Positions 26,067 through 36,243 of a DNA stretch of 64,000 nt are shown here, one piece after another. The position numbers were made by a program, and so were the translations under genes. The stretch spans positions 56,437 to 120,436 of the forward strand of contig NZ_JAKLTS010000013.1 in assembly GCF_022012445.1 (NCBI RefSeq). Reading direction: 5' to 3'. The notes beneath the pieces were generated by a model that made no database searches, was not told the origin of the DNA, and saw only the letters and a program-made list of their open reading frames with translations. Positions within the stretch are counted from its first letter, which is position 1. Each line of letters starts with the position of its first letter. The stretch comes from Massilia sp. TS11 (GTDB taxonomy: Bacteria > Pseudomonadota > Gammaproteobacteria > Burkholderiales > Burkholderiaceae_D).

Positions 26067-27040
26067 GGTCCCTTCAGCTCACGCAGGCGCGCGGCGGCCT
26101 GGTCGCGCTGGCCGCGCGGCCAGTCGGCCGGGACGCGCAGCGCCTGTTCCAGCGCCTGGATGGCGCGCAGGCGGTCGCCCACGGCCTGGGCGCTGACACT
26201 CACGGCACTCCACACCTCGGGGCGCGGCTGGACGGCCAGCGCATTATTGAACAGCGCCAGCGCGGCCGCGTGCTGGCCGCTCGCCTGCTCCACCAGGCCG
26301 AGCCCGAAATAGCCGCGCCCCTGGGCCGGAAAGCGGCGCCGCAGCTCGCCGAACACACGGCGCGCATCGGCCGCACGGCCGCCATCGAGATAGGTCTGGC
26401 CAAGCGCCCACAGCAGGTCGGCCTGGTCCTGGATCACGGCTTCGGCCCCGGTCAGGTCCAGGGTCAGGGCCAGCTCCTCGGCCTTGGCCTCGCGCCCCTC
26501 ATCGAGATCGCACCAGGCCTGGATCAGATTGCTGACGTCGGGATTCAGGCGGCCACTGTCGATGGCCTGCGCGCGCGCCCGGCTGGTCCCGCCGCCGAGC
26601 AGCCAGGGGCTGTCGAGCTGCAGCCGGGCCAGGCCCACGCGGGCCGGAAACAGGCGGGTGTCGTAGGCAATCGCCTGGGCAAATTCGGACAGGGCCGCGC
26701 GCGTGTCGCGCTGGCGCGCCAGCCAGCCGCCGCTGTCGCGCCGCGCCACCAGCACGCGCGCGCGCGCCAGGTGGCATTCGGCATTGCGGGCCTGGGATTG
26801 GATGCACAGATCGGCATAGCGCATGGCCTCGGCCACATAGCCGGGCGCGGCCTTGGCCAGCGCCAGCTCGACCGAGGCGGCCAGGGCGGCGGCGTCGCGC
26901 GGGTCCTGGGCCAGGCGCTGGCGCAGCGCCTGCTCGACTTCGGCAAAGCGGCGCTCGCTGATCAGACCACTGTACAAATGGGCCGACGCAGGGGCAGCAA
27001 GCAGGAACAGGCAGACAAGAAGGACACGCACGGCAGGCAC
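26063..27040 (-). CDS. Exported TPR-repeat protein
   Basis: The 325-residue product has a signal peptide ([17 protein letters not shown]). The rest is helical with degenerate TPR units, such as [53 protein letters not shown] and [16 protein letters not shown]. It is probably a periplasmic protein-interaction scaffold. The last repeat runs close to the C-terminus. No partner is encoded nearby. It is the upstream neighbour of orn in opposite reading order, with 70 bases between. Confidence 0.75.
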   Translation of the reverse strand: MPAVRVLLVCLFLLAAPASAHLYSGLISERRFAEVEQALRQRLAQDPRDAAALAASVELALAKAAPGYVAEAMRYADLCIQSQARNAECHLARARVLVARRDSGGWLARQRDTRAALSEFAQAIAYDTRLFPARVGLARLQLDSPWLLGGGTSRARAQAIDSGRLNPDVSNLIQAWCDLDEGREAKAEELALTLDLTGAEAVIQDQADLLWALGQTYLDGGRAADARRVFGELRRRFPAQGRGYFGLGLVEQASGQHAAALALFNNALAVQPRPEVWSAVSVSAQAVGDRLRAIQALEQALRVPADWPRGQRDQAAARLRELKGP

Positions 27041-27110
27041 GACAGGGGGATCACTCGTGCCCTACCTTAGCATGGGCAAGCGCGCGCAAAATACGCGCTT
27101 TGTCACGCGC

Positions 27111-27686
27111 TTACAGCTTGATGAAGTGCTCGCGGTAGTAGCGCAGCTCTTCGATCGACTCGACGATGTCGGCCAGGGCCGTGTGCTTCTGGTGTTTCTT
27201 GAAACCCGAGGCCAGCTCCGGCTTCCAGCGCTTGCACAATTCCTTCAGCGTCGACACGTCCAGATTGCGGTAGTGGAAGAAGGCTTCGAGCTTGGGCATG
27301 CCGCGCGCCATGAAGCGGCGGTCCTGGCAGATGGTGTTGCCGCACATCGGGCTCTTGCCGGCCGGGACAAAGTTCTTCAGGAAGGCGATCAGCGCGGCCT
27401 CGGCATCGGCTTCGGTCACGGTCGAGGCCTTGACCCGCTCGATCAGGCCGGAACGGCCATGCGTGCCCTTGTTCCAGGCGTCCATCTTGTCCAGGGTTTC
27501 ATCGCTCTGGTGGATGGCAAACACCGGCCCTTCGGCCAGCACGTTCAGGTGCATGTCGGTGACCACGACGGCCACTTCGATGATGCGGTCATTGTCCGGG
27601 TCCAGGCCCGTCATCTCCATGTCCACCCAGATCAGGTTGTACTCATTGGGACGGTGCGTGGCGAGGGCTTCGGGGGCTTGTGACAT
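27111..27686 (-). CDS. orn: Oligoribonuclease
   Basis: This 191-residue DEDDh 3'-5' exoribonuclease degrades 2-5-nt RNAs and the c-di-GMP product pGpG. The catalytic set is visible: D and E in [11 protein letters not shown] in [10 protein letters not shown], and H/D in [22 protein letters not shown] is an Orn signature. The start ATG 27686 has AAGAGAG upstream; an in-frame ATG at 27719 is a less likely alternative. It is divergent from the M48 protease gene with 49 bases between starts. Orn is relevant here because the window encodes WspR-type c-di-GMP signalling, whose turnover product Orn removes. Confidence 0.95.
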   Translation of the reverse strand: MSQAPEALATHRPNEYNLIWVDMEMTGLDPDNDRIIEVAVVVTDMHLNVLAEGPVFAIHQSDETLDKMDAWNKGTHGRSGLIERVKASTVTEADAEAALIAFLKNFVPAGKSPMCGNTICQDRRFMARGMPKLEAFFHYRNLDVSTLKELCKRWKPELASGFKKHQKHTALADIVESIEELRYYREHFIKL

Positions 27687-27735
27687 AATTCTCTCTTGGC
27701 TTGATTCAATTTCCGACATTTTCTCACAGCACAGC

Positions 27736-29001
27736 ATGGATTCACTCGGGTTTTCAATTTTGTTCGTCAGCTTCCTCCTGCTGACCCTGGTCTTGCGCTT
27801 CTGGCTGGCCGGGCGCCATCTGCGCCATATCGCCGCCCACCGCGCCGCCGTTCCCGGGGAGTTTGCCGCAACCATTCCACTGGCGGCGCACCAGAAGGCG
27901 GCCGACTACACGGCCGCCAAGACGCGCTTCGGCCTGTTCACGGTGTTCTTCAACTATGTGGTGCTGGTCGGCTTCACCCTGCTCGGCGGCTTGCAGGCGC
28001 TGTCGGCCGAGGTGCTCAGCCGCACCGGCCCCGGCATGGCCTATCAGCTGGTGCTGCTGGTGGCCTTCTCCGTGATCACCGGCCTGATCGACCTGCCGCT
28101 CGAGTACTACCGCCAGTTCAAAATTGAACAGGATTTCGGCTTCAATAAAATGACGCCCGCCCTGTTCATCAAGGACACGCTCAAGGGCACGCTGCTGTCG
28201 GCCGTGATCGGCCTGCCCCTGGTCTGGGTCGTGCTCAGCCTGATGGACCGGGCCGGCCACCTGTGGTGGCTGTGGACCTGGGTGGTCTGGAGCGGCTTTC
28301 AGCTGCTGCTGATGGTGCTCTACCCGACCGTCATCGCGCCGCTGTTCAACAAGTTCAGCCCGCTCGAGGACGCCAGCCTGAAAGCCCGCATCGAAGGCCT
28401 GATGGCGCGCGTCGGCTTTGCCGCCAAGGGCCTGTTCGTGATGGACGGCTCCAAGCGCAGCGCGCACGGCAATGCGTATTTTTCGGGCTTCGGCGCCAAC
28501 AAGCGCATCGTCTTCTTCGATACCCTGATCGCGCGCCTGGCGCCGCAGGAAATCGAGGCCGTGCTCGCGCACGAACTCGGCCACTTCAAGCTGCGCCATA
28601 TTCTCAAGCGCATGGTGTTCATGTTTGCGCTCTCGCTCGCCTTCCTCGCCCTGCTCGGCTATCTGAAGGACCAGGCCTGGTTCTACACGGGCCTGGGCGT
28701 GGCGCCGATCCTGAACGGCCAGGGCAACGACGCCCTGGCCCTGCTGCTGTTCATGCTGGTGCTGCCGGTGTTTACCTTCGTGCTCAAGCCGCTCAACGCG
28801 CTCAGCTTGCGCAAGCACGAGTTCGAGGCCGATGCCTTCGCGGCCAAGCACAGCAACGGCCAGGACCTGGTCACGGCCCTCGTCAAAATGTACGAGGACA
28901 ATGCCTCGACCCTGACCCCGGACCCGCTGCACTCGGCCTTCTATGACTCGCACCCGCCGGCCGCCGTGCGCATCGCCCACCTGAAGCAGGCTGCCGCATG
29001 A
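27736..29001 (+). CDS. M48-family (Ste24/CAAX prenyl protease-like) membrane metallopeptidase
   Basis: This 421-residue integral membrane protease has an N-terminal block of hydrophobic helices (residues 1-200, including [16 protein letters not shown]). The zinc motif HELGH is in [13 protein letters not shown] (about residue 278), and the third ligand region is [13 protein letters not shown]. These define the Ste24/CAAX peptidase branch of M48. Bacterial members are thought to take part in membrane protein quality control. The ATG at 27736 was chosen; the frame is open for a long way upstream but antisense to orn. Its stop overlaps the rsgA start (ATGA). Confidence 0.9.
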   Translation: MDSLGFSILFVSFLLLTLVLRFWLAGRHLRHIAAHRAAVPGEFAATIPLAAHQKAADYTAAKTRFGLFTVFFNYVVLVGFTLLGGLQALSAEVLSRTGPGMAYQLVLLVAFSVITGLIDLPLEYYRQFKIEQDFGFNKMTPALFIKDTLKGTLLSAVIGLPLVWVVLSLMDRAGHLWWLWTWVVWSGFQLLLMVLYPTVIAPLFNKFSPLEDASLKARIEGLMARVGFAAKGLFVMDGSKRSAHGNAYFSGFGANKRIVFFDTLIARLAPQEIEAVLAHELGHFKLRHILKRMVFMFALSLAFLALLGYLKDQAWFYTGLGVAPILNGQGNDALALLLFMLVLPVFTFVLKPLNALSLRKHEFEADAFAAKHSNGQDLVTALVKMYEDNASTLTPDPLHSAFYDSHPPAAVRIAHLKQAAA

Positions 29002-29894
29002 GCGGGCCGATGCACGGCGTGATCGTCGCTGCCCATGGGCGCCATTACGTGGCCATGCTCGACGACGACAGCCTGCGCCAGTGCGTCACGCGCGGCAAGA
29101 AGACGAATGTGGCGGTCGGCGACGATGTCGACCTGAAAGCGACCTCGGCCGACCAGGCCGTGATCGAGGCCATCGCCGAGCGCCGCACCCTGCTGTACCG
29201 CTCGGACCAGTACAAGTCCAAGCTGCTGGCGGCCAATGTCAGCCAGCTGTTCATCGTCATCGCGACCGAGCCGAGCTTCTCCGACGACCTGGTCTCGCGC
29301 GCCCTGGTGGCGGCCGAGGCGGCCGGCGTTCAGGCCCATCTGCTGCTGAACAAGACCGATCTCGCGGACGCCCTGCCGCGCGCCCGTGAACGGGCCGAAC
29401 TCTACCGCACGCTCGGCTACGACCTGCTCGAAGTGGCGGCCACCGGCGATCCGGACGCCACCCGCGCCGCCCTGCTGCCGCGCCTGGCGGGCCAGCGTTC
29501 GATCTTCATCGGCCAGTCGGGCATGGGCAAGTCTTCGCTGATCAATCTGCTGGTGCCGGACGCCGACATCGCCGTGCGCGAAATCTCCAGCGCGCTCGAC
29601 ACCGGCAAGCACACGACCACCTTCACCCGCCTGTACCGGCTGCCCGGCGGCGGCGAAGTCATCGACTCGCCCGGCTTCCAGGAATTCGGCCTGTACCACC
29701 TGTCCGAGGGCATGCTCGAGCGCGCCTTCCGCGAGTTCGCCCCCCATCTGGGCCACTGCCGCTTCTACAACTGCCACCACCTGCACGAACCGCAGTGCGC
29801 GGTGCTGCAGGCGGTCGAGGCCGGCCAGATCGCGCGCCAGCGCCACGCCCTCTACGCCCAGCTCGTGCATGAGTCGGCGCAGGTGCTGTACTGA
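28998..29894 (+). CDS. rsgA: Ribosome small subunit-dependent GTPase A
   Basis: This 298-residue circularly permuted GTPase helps mature the 30S subunit. It has an N-terminal OB domain, then the permuted G motifs: LLNKTDL (G4), [14 protein letters not shown] (G1, P-loop) and DSPGFQEF (G3). The C-terminal zinc knuckle is [14 protein letters not shown]. It is translationally coupled to the M48 protease gene. This order (M48 peptidase next to orn and rsgA) is common in beta- and gammaproteobacteria. Confidence 0.95.
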   Translation: MSGPMHGVIVAAHGRHYVAMLDDDSLRQCVTRGKKTNVAVGDDVDLKATSADQAVIEAIAERRTLLYRSDQYKSKLLAANVSQLFIVIATEPSFSDDLVSRALVAAEAAGVQAHLLLNKTDLADALPRARERAELYRTLGYDLLEVAATGDPDATRAALLPRLAGQRSIFIGQSGMGKSSLINLLVPDADIAVREISSALDTGKHTTTFTRLYRLPGGGEVIDSPGFQEFGLYHLSEGMLERAFREFAPHLGHCRFYNCHHLHEPQCAVLQAVEAGQIARQRHALYAQLVHESAQVLY

Positions 29895-29954
29895 GCGTGT
29901 GATTTTTCACATTTGCAGCTTACAATGGGCCGACACACTGGGCAGGAGCCGAAC

Positions 29955-32792
29955 GTGAATATGTTCACCGTCAACGAGAGCGTGGCACGCTGGGAAACCC
30001 AGCTGCTGAGCCTGCGCGGCGAAGAACGCCTGCCGGTACTGCTCGAACTGACCTGGCATCTGCGCCAGCGCGACGCCGAGCGCGCGCTCCAGCTGGCGGC
30101 CGAGGCGCGTGCCCTGCACGCCGCCCATCCCGCGCTGCTGGCCCACAGCGCGATCGTGCGGCTCGATCTGGTCGAGGCCGAACTGGCCTGGCTGCGCGGC
30201 GAACTCGAGGCCGCGCTGGCGGCGGCCGACCAGCTGCTGGCCCGCTTCAGCGCCCTGGGCGACCTGGCCGGTCAGGCCGATACCCACTGGCTGCTGGCCT
30301 GGATCGCCGTCGACCGCGGCGACCATGGGCGCAGCCTGGCCGAATTCGTCGCCACCGCCGACTGCGCGCGCGCCGCCGGCGACCCGCTGCGGACCGGCAT
30401 CGCCCAGGCCGCCAACGCGCGCTGGGAGGTGCTGCGCGACCGCGTGCGCGCCAAGGCCAACTGGGGCGAGCGCATCACGGCCAGCATGGCCGAGCTGCAC
30501 CCCTCGCTGGCGACCTGGGTCTACGATTATCTGGCCCTGTCGGCCAGCCACGAGGGCGACTACGGCGGCGCCGCCGATGCCTTCGTGCGCTGCTACGAGT
30601 CGGCCCTGGAAACCGGCCAGATCCGCGCCGCCATCACGGCCGCGACCAATATCGGCGAAGACTTCACCATCGTCAACGACCACCAGTCGGCCCTCGAATG
30701 GATGCAGTGCGCGCTCGATCTGGCGCGCCCGACCGGCTGGCCGCGCAGCGTCGGCGCCTGCCTGATGCACACGGCCGACACCCTGCGCCGGCTCGGCCAG
30801 TTCGACGCCGCCCACGACATGCTGACCGAGGCCCTGCACGTGCTGCAGCCGCTGGCCAATGCGCGCAGCTATGCGATCGCCCTGCAGTACATGGGCGACC
30901 TCAAGCTGGCCATGGGCGACTGCGCCGGCGCGCTCGCGGCCTTCGAACAGCTGGAAGCGCGCGGCCACGCGCTCGACCAGGCCGACTTCCGCTCGATCGC
31001 CCAGCGCGGCAAGGCCCAGGCTCTGTCGCGCCTGGGGCGCACGGCGGCGGCCCTCGACGCGGCCCAGCAGGCGATCGACCTGGCCGACGGCCAGGGCCAC
31101 AGCAATAACCACATCTCGGCCCTGCGCGCCATGGCCAGCGTGCACAGCGAGCATCCGGGCCTGCCGACGCCGCCCGGCATGCGCGAGCCCAACGCCGCCC
31201 TCCACTATCTGCAGCGCGCCCTGGCCGTCAGCCGCGGCATCGACGGCTACACGGTGCCGGGCGACCTGTACGATGCGATGGGGGTGGCCTATGCCCAGGT
31301 CGGCGACTATGCGCGCGCCTACGAGATGGCGGTGGCCGCCAGCGCCGCGCGCGTCAAGACCCACAGCGAAGAAGCCACCAACCGCGCCATCGCGATGCAG
31401 GTGCACCACCAGACCGAAGCGGCGCGCGCGGAAAGCCTGCACCACCGCCAGTTGGCCGCCTCCGAGGCGCGCCGCGCCGAGACCCTGGCGCGCACCAACA
31501 CCATGCTGGAAAAGCTGTCCAAGATCGGCCAGGAGATCACGGCTCACCTGAACGCCGAGGCCATCTTCGCCACCGTCGAGCGCCACATCAATGGCCTGCT
31601 GCCGGTCACCACCTTTGCCATCTACCTGTGCGATAGCGAAGGCAGCAATACCCTGCAGCGCGCGTTTGGCATCGAGAACGGGCAGCCGCTGCCGGCCAAT
31701 GCCATCCAGCTCAATAACCCGCTGTCGAACTCGGTGCGCGCCCTGACCCAGCGCACCGAAATCTTCATCGACGAGTGGCCGGGCGAGGTGCTGGCGCCGA
31801 TCGTGCCCGGCACCGCAGTGACCGAGAGCGCGATGTTCGCGCCGCTGATCGTGGGCGAGCGCGCGTTCGGCGTGATGACGGTGCAGAGCACGGAAAAGCA
31901 TGCCTACGGCGAGACCGAGCGCCTGATCTTCCGCTCGCTGTGCGCATACGGCGCGATCGCGCTCGACAATGCCCAGACCTACCAGCGCCTGACCGACGCC
32001 CAGAGCCAGCTGGTGGCGCAGGAAAAGCTGGCCGCCCTCGGCGCCCTGATGGCCGGCGTCGCCCACGAGCTGAACACGCCGATCGGCAACAGCCTGCTGA
32101 TCGCCTCGACCCTGCAGGCCAAGACCGAGGACCTGGTCAAGCTGCTGGCCGGCCCCGGCATCCGCAAGTCCGACCTGACCAACTATGTGAACGACGCACA
32201 GAAGGCCGCCACCCTGGTCATGCGCGGCCTGCACAGCGCGGCCCATCTGGTGTCGAGCTTCAAACAGGTGGCGGTCGACCGCACCACCGAGCAGCGCCGC
32301 CAGTTCAATCTGCACCAGGTCTGCCATGAGATCGTGGCGACCATGATGAACCGCCTGCGCGCGGCCAAGCACAGCATCACGCTCGACATCCCCGAAACCA
32401 TTGTGCTCGACAGCTACCCCGGTCCGTTCGGCCAGGTCATCACCAACCTGATCAACAACGCCCTGCTGCATGCCTTCGACGCGCGCGAACAGGGCCGCAT
32501 GGCCCTCATGGCCGAGGCCGGGCCCGAGGGCCGGGTCCTGGTCCATTTCGAGGACGACGGCGCCGGCATCGACGAGGCCCACCTGGGACGCATCTTCGAT
32601 CCCTTCTTCACCACCAAGCTGGGGCGCGGCGGCAGCGGCCTTGGCCTGTCGATCAGCTACAACATCGTGACCGGCCTGCTGGGCGGCCAGATCAGCGTGC
32701 ACAGCCAGCCGGGCCAGGGCACGCGCTTCAGCCTCGACCTGCCGCTGACGGCGCCCGAACACGAGGCGCCGGCGCCGGCCATCATCTATTAA
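29955..32792 (+). CDS. TPR-GAF sensor histidine kinase
   Basis: About 945 residues. I prefer GTG at 29955, six bases after AGGAG; ATG at 29961 is also possible. Residues 1 to about 480 are helical TPR-like repeats. A helical linker then leads to a GAF domain (about 530-680, INGLLPVTTFAIYL). The kinase core has the H-box VAHELNTPIGNS with His704, an N-box NLINNALLHAF, and G-boxes DDGAGIDEAH and GRGGSGLGLSI. There are no membrane helices, so it senses a cytoplasmic signal or protein partner through the TPR array. No response regulator is adjacent. The next gene is a substrate-binding protein. Confidence 0.85.
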   Translation: MNMFTVNESVARWETQLLSLRGEERLPVLLELTWHLRQRDAERALQLAAEARALHAAHPALLAHSAIVRLDLVEAELAWLRGELEAALAAADQLLARFSALGDLAGQADTHWLLAWIAVDRGDHGRSLAEFVATADCARAAGDPLRTGIAQAANARWEVLRDRVRAKANWGERITASMAELHPSLATWVYDYLALSASHEGDYGGAADAFVRCYESALETGQIRAAITAATNIGEDFTIVNDHQSALEWMQCALDLARPTGWPRSVGACLMHTADTLRRLGQFDAAHDMLTEALHVLQPLANARSYAIALQYMGDLKLAMGDCAGALAAFEQLEARGHALDQADFRSIAQRGKAQALSRLGRTAAALDAAQQAIDLADGQGHSNNHISALRAMASVHSEHPGLPTPPGMREPNAALHYLQRALAVSRGIDGYTVPGDLYDAMGVAYAQVGDYARAYEMAVAASAARVKTHSEEATNRAIAMQVHHQTEAARAESLHHRQLAASEARRAETLARTNTMLEKLSKIGQEITAHLNAEAIFATVERHINGLLPVTTFAIYLCDSEGSNTLQRAFGIENGQPLPANAIQLNNPLSNSVRALTQRTEIFIDEWPGEVLAPIVPGTAVTESAMFAPLIVGERAFGVMTVQSTEKHAYGETERLIFRSLCAYGAIALDNAQTYQRLTDAQSQLVAQEKLAALGALMAGVAHELNTPIGNSLLIASTLQAKTEDLVKLLAGPGIRKSDLTNYVNDAQKAATLVMRGLHSAAHLVSSFKQVAVDRTTEQRRQFNLHQVCHEIVATMMNRLRAAKHSITLDIPETIVLDSYPGPFGQVITNLINNALLHAFDAREQGRMALMAEAGPEGRVLVHFEDDGAGIDEAHLGRIFDPFFTTKLGRGGSGLGLSISYNIVTGLLGGQISVHSQPGQGTRFSLDLPLTAPEHEAPAPAIIY

Positions 32793-32800
32793 AACCGTTT

Positions 32801-32832
32801 CGATATTTTCCTCAGAGCAAAGAAAAATATCG
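32801..32832. repeat. AT-rich inverted repeat after the kinase gene
   Basis: CGATATTTTC (32801-32810) and GAAAAATATCG (32822-32832) pair with one bulged A around an 11-base loop. It starts eight bases after the kinase stop and its right arm touches the predicted -35 of the next gene. It could be a weak terminator or an operator. Confidence 0.5.
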
Positions 32833-32859
32833 ACACATAAATACCTGGCGGTCTACAAT
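32830..32859 (+). promoter_or_regulatory. Promoter of the NMT1-like binding-protein gene
   Basis: TCGACA (32830-32835) and TACAAT (32854-32859) are 18 bases apart, each one mismatch from the sigma-70 consensus, about 50 bases before the ATG. The pair suggests that the binding-protein gene can be transcribed separately from the kinase gene. Confidence 0.5.
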
Positions 32860-32910
32860 CCGCGCTAACCGGCTGTTACGGGCCGGCACCCGCACAAGGA
32901 TTCGACCCGC

Positions 32911-33942
32911 ATGCACGCCTGGCGCTCGCGCAAGCTCGCTCTCTGGCTGGCCAGCGCCCTGGCCGGGACGGCGCTCGCGCTGGCCGCGTGGAGCGCCTGG
33001 CAGGCCTGGCGCGCGGCCCAGCAGCCGCCGGCGCGGCCCCTGATCGTGGCGGTCGCCACCCAGCTCGGCAGCGGCGCCCTGTATGTGGCCCAGGAACAGA
33101 AACTGTTCGAGCGCTACGGCCTGCGCATCAAGCTGCGCCCCTTCGTGCTGGGGCGCGAAGCCCTGCAGTCTGTCCTGAACGGCAATAGCGACCTGGCCGT
33201 GCTGGCCGACACCCCGCTCGCCCTGGCCCTGTTGCGCGGCGAAGCCCTGACCGTGCTGGCCACGCTGTATGAATCGACGACGGCGATGGCGGTGGTGGCG
33301 CGCACCGACCGCGGCATCCAGCATGGACAGGACCTGGCCGGCAAGCGGATCGGCACCGCCCATGGCACCAATGGCCAGTATTTTCTCGAACGCTATCTGG
33401 ACGAACTGGGCCTGGGCCTGAGCGCCGTGCGCGTGGTCGACCTGGCGCCCGAACAATTTCTGACCGCCCTCGAGACCGGGGCCGTCGACGCCGTCACGCT
33501 CTGGTATCCGGACCGCGCGCGCCTGGCCCAGCGTCTGCCGCACGCGACCTTCACCCTGCAGCCGCGCCAGCCCTTCGTCTACCGCTTCGTGCTGGCCGGG
33601 CGCCCGGCCACCGTGCGCGCCGAGGAGGCCAGCCTGCGCCTGCTGCTGCAGGCCCTGCGCGACGCCAACGAGGCGATCCGCGCCGAACCGGACCAGGCCC
33701 AGGCCCAGATCGCCCAGTCCAACGGCCTCGACCCGGCCGCCCTCGGTCCCGCCTTTCAGCCGGGCGACTATGTGCTGAGCATGCAGCCGAGCCTGCTGAC
33801 GGCGCTCCAAGACCAGGCCGACTGGGCGCGCGCGCGCGGCCTGGTGCCGGAGCGCCCGCGCCCCGATTTCCGCGCCAGCCTGGACCCGCGCCTGCTGGCC
33901 AGCGTGGCCCCGGCCGCGGCCAGCCTGCCCCCGCCCCATTGA
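32911..33942 (+). CDS. Membrane-anchored NMT1/THI5-like substrate-binding protein
   Basis: The 343-residue protein starts with a long uncleaved-looking helix (LALWLASALAGTALALAAW, about residues 9-27). The periplasmic part is a type II binding fold of the NMT1/SsuA/TauA type, seen in LIVAVATQLGSGALYVAQEQKLFERYGL, NGNSDLAVLADTPLAL and LAGKRIGTAHGTNGQYFLERYL. Such proteins normally deliver sulfonates, nitrate or pyrimidine precursors to an ABC transporter. No ABC ATPase or permease is encoded here, so it may instead act as a sensor input or serve a distant transporter. It follows the TPR-GAF kinase gene. Confidence 0.75.
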   Translation: MHAWRSRKLALWLASALAGTALALAAWSAWQAWRAAQQPPARPLIVAVATQLGSGALYVAQEQKLFERYGLRIKLRPFVLGREALQSVLNGNSDLAVLADTPLALALLRGEALTVLATLYESTTAMAVVARTDRGIQHGQDLAGKRIGTAHGTNGQYFLERYLDELGLGLSAVRVVDLAPEQFLTALETGAVDAVTLWYPDRARLAQRLPHATFTLQPRQPFVYRFVLAGRPATVRAEEASLRLLLQALRDANEAIRAEPDQAQAQIAQSNGLDPAALGPAFQPGDYVLSMQPSLLTALQDQADWARARGLVPERPRPDFRASLDPRLLASVAPAAASLPPPH

Positions 33943-34020
33943 GCGCAATTACAGTGCTTTTTGGCAGTTTCAGACTATAATCCCCAGAAATGTAGTCAAA
34001 CAACAAATGGGGACCGCCAC

Positions 34021-35250
34021 ATGAGCACGACTGAAATTTTCCTGATCGCCCTGCTGCTGATCTTCAGCGTGCCCTATCTGATCTGGCGCCTCGGGCGCAC
34101 CGACTACTATGCGCCGCTGGTGGTGGTGCAGATCATCACCGGGATTCTGCTCGGCCCCGGCGTGCTCGGCGCCGCCTTCCCCGACTACTACCAGTTCGTC
34201 TTCAACAAGAGCGTGATCACGGCCCTGAACGGCATCGCCTGGTGGGCCGTGATGCTGTTCGTGATGCTGGCCGGGATCGAGCTCGACCTGGCCGCCGCCT
34301 GGCGCCACCGGCGCGAAACCGGCATCACGGCCGGCCTGGCGCTGGGCGCGCCGCTGGCGTTCGGGGCTGTGGCCGGCCTGGTGCTGCTCGGCCTGCCCGG
34401 CTGGATCGGGCCGCGCGCCAAGGACTGGCAGTTCGTGCTCGGGATCGGCATGGCCTGCGCCGTCACCGCCCTGCCGATCCTGATCCTGCTGATGGAAAAG
34501 CTGGCCCTGCTGCGCACCGCGCTCGGCCAGCGCATCCTGCGCTATGCGAGCCTGGACGACATCCTGATCTGGGGCGTGCTGGCCCTGATCCTGCTCGACT
34601 GGGAGCGCGTCGGCCGCCAGGGCGCCTTCCTCCTGCTGTTCGGCGTGGCCACCTGGGGCTTTCGCCGGGTGATGACGCGGATTGCGGCGCGCGACCGCTG
34701 GTATGCGCTGCTGATCTGGCTGGCCGTGGTCAGCTTCGCGGCCGACTGGGCCGGCCTGCACTTCATGGTCGGCGCCTTCCTCGCGGGCGCCGTGGTCGAC
34801 GCCCACTGGTTCGACCAGGCCCAGCTCGACGCCCTGCGCGGCCATGTGCTGCTGGTCATCATGCCGGTATTCTTCCTCTCGACCGGCCTGCGCACCACCT
34901 GGGAAGTCGGCGGCGTGGCCGTGTTCGCGGCCGCCGCCTTCCTGCTGGCGGCCGCCATCGGCGGCAAGCTGATCGGCGTACACCTGGCCGGGCGCATCCT
35001 CGGCTGGGCCCCGGGCGAAGCCAGCATCATCGGCTGGCTGCTGCAGACCAAGGCCCTGATCATGATCATCTTCGCCAATGTCCTGCTCGACAAGGCGATC
35101 ATCACCAGCGCCAGCTTCACCGCCCTGCTGCTGATGGCGGTCGGCTCGACCATGCTGAGCGTGCCGATGGTGCATCCGATGTTAAACAAATTGAAAGAAC
35201 AGACGGGGACCGAGGAATCAGCTTTACGCTCTGCAACATCGGTGCGCTAA
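34021..35250 (+). CDS. CPA2-family cation:proton antiporter
   Basis: This 409-residue protein has about 12 hydrophobic helices and a Na/H-exchanger fold. ILLGPGVLG marks the TM2 signature of the CPA2/KefB group, and YASLDDILIWGVLALIL carries the paired Asp residues of the ion site. FMVGAFLAGAVV follows as in NapA/KefC-like proteins. There is no TrkA-N or RCK domain, so it is a stand-alone exchanger. The start has GGGGACC upstream. Ion specificity cannot be told. The last codons overlap a TATAAT (35257-35262 lies just after the stop), which may serve argF. Confidence 0.85.
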   Translation: MSTTEIFLIALLLIFSVPYLIWRLGRTDYYAPLVVVQIITGILLGPGVLGAAFPDYYQFVFNKSVITALNGIAWWAVMLFVMLAGIELDLAAAWRHRRETGITAGLALGAPLAFGAVAGLVLLGLPGWIGPRAKDWQFVLGIGMACAVTALPILILLMEKLALLRTALGQRILRYASLDDILIWGVLALILLDWERVGRQGAFLLLFGVATWGFRRVMTRIAARDRWYALLIWLAVVSFAADWAGLHFMVGAFLAGAVVDAHWFDQAQLDALRGHVLLVIMPVFFLSTGLRTTWEVGGVAVFAAAAFLLAAAIGGKLIGVHLAGRILGWAPGEASIIGWLLQTKALIMIIFANVLLDKAIITSASFTALLLMAVGSTMLSVPMVHPMLNKLKEQTGTEESALRSATSVR

Positions 35251-35298
35251 AACCCTTATAATGGGTCGGCTATACCTCCCGCATGGCCGGTCTTTATC

Positions 35299-36225
35299 AT
35301 GTCCAACGCAAAACCGATCAAACACTTTCTCCAGATCTCGGATTTCACCCGCGACGAATACGATTACCTGCTTGAGCGCGCTGCCCTCATCAAGCGCAAG
35401 TTCAAGAATTACGAGATCTATCACCCGCTGATCGACCGCACCCTGGTCATGGTGTTCGAGAAAAACTCGACCCGTACGCGCCTGTCCTTCGAGGCCGGCA
35501 TGCACCAGCTCGGCGGCGCGGCGATCTATCTGAACACGCGCGACTCCCAGCTCGGGCGCGGCGAGCCGGTCGAAGACGCCGGCCAGGTGATGAGCCGCAT
35601 GTGCGACATCATCATGGTGCGCACCTTCGGCCAGGACATCATCGAGCGCTTCGCCGCCCATTCGCGCGTGCCGGTGATCAATGGCCTGACCAATGAACAC
35701 CACCCGTGCCAGATTCTGGCCGACATCTTCACCTACTGGGAACACCGCGGCTCGATCACCGGCAAGACCGTGGCCTGGGTGGGTGACGCCAATAATATGC
35801 TGTACTCCTGGCTGCAGGCGGCCGAAGTGTTCGGCTTCCACGTCAACGTGGCCACGCCCAAGGGCTATGAAATGGACATGTCGCTGGTCTCGACCGACCG
35901 CTACACCCTGTTTGCCAACCCCGGCGATGCCTGCGCCGGCGCCGACCTGGTCAACACCGACGTCTGGACCTCGATGGGCTATGAGGAGGAAAACGCGGCC
36001 CGTCTGCAAGCCTTCGCCGGCTACATCGTGGACGGCGCCAAGATGGCGCGCGCCAAGCCCGACGCCCTGTTCATGCACTGCCTGCCCGCCCACCGCGGCG
36101 AGGAAGTGGCCGCCGAAGTCATCGACGGCCCGCAGTCGGTGGTCTGGGACGAGGCCGAGAACCGTCTGCACGTGCAAAAGGCCCTGATCGAGTACCTGCT
36201 GCTGGGCCGCATCGACACCCAATAA
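35299..36225 (+). CDS. argF: Ornithine carbamoyltransferase
   Basis: The 308-residue enzyme makes citrulline from ornithine and carbamoyl phosphate in arginine synthesis. Signature sites are the carbamoyl-phosphate loop KNSTRTRLSFE (about residues 55-65), HPCQILADI (about 134-142), the ornithine-binding segment VNTDVWTSMG and the catalytic FMHCLPAHRG. A perfect -10 TATAAT at 35257-35262 with no good -35 lies upstream. argG follows after 18 bases, so the last two citrulline-forming and -using steps are co-transcribed. Confidence 0.96.
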   Translation: MSNAKPIKHFLQISDFTRDEYDYLLERAALIKRKFKNYEIYHPLIDRTLVMVFEKNSTRTRLSFEAGMHQLGGAAIYLNTRDSQLGRGEPVEDAGQVMSRMCDIIMVRTFGQDIIERFAAHSRVPVINGLTNEHHPCQILADIFTYWEHRGSITGKTVAWVGDANNMLYSWLQAAEVFGFHVNVATPKGYEMDMSLVSTDRYTLFANPGDACAGADLVNTDVWTSMGYEEENAARLQAFAGYIVDGAKMARAKPDALFMHCLPAHRGEEVAAEVIDGPQSVVWDEAENRLHVQKALIEYLLLGRIDTQ

Positions 36226-36243
36226 ATCACAGAGGAAATCACC

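Noticed and set aside
27070..27112. AGCGCG/CGCGCT hairpin as an orn terminator
   Set aside because: Short stem in GC-rich sequence with no T run on the correct strand; not convincing.
29907..32762. 951-codon minus-strand frame across the TPR-GAF kinase
   Set aside because: Composition artefact opposite a gene with intact kinase motifs.
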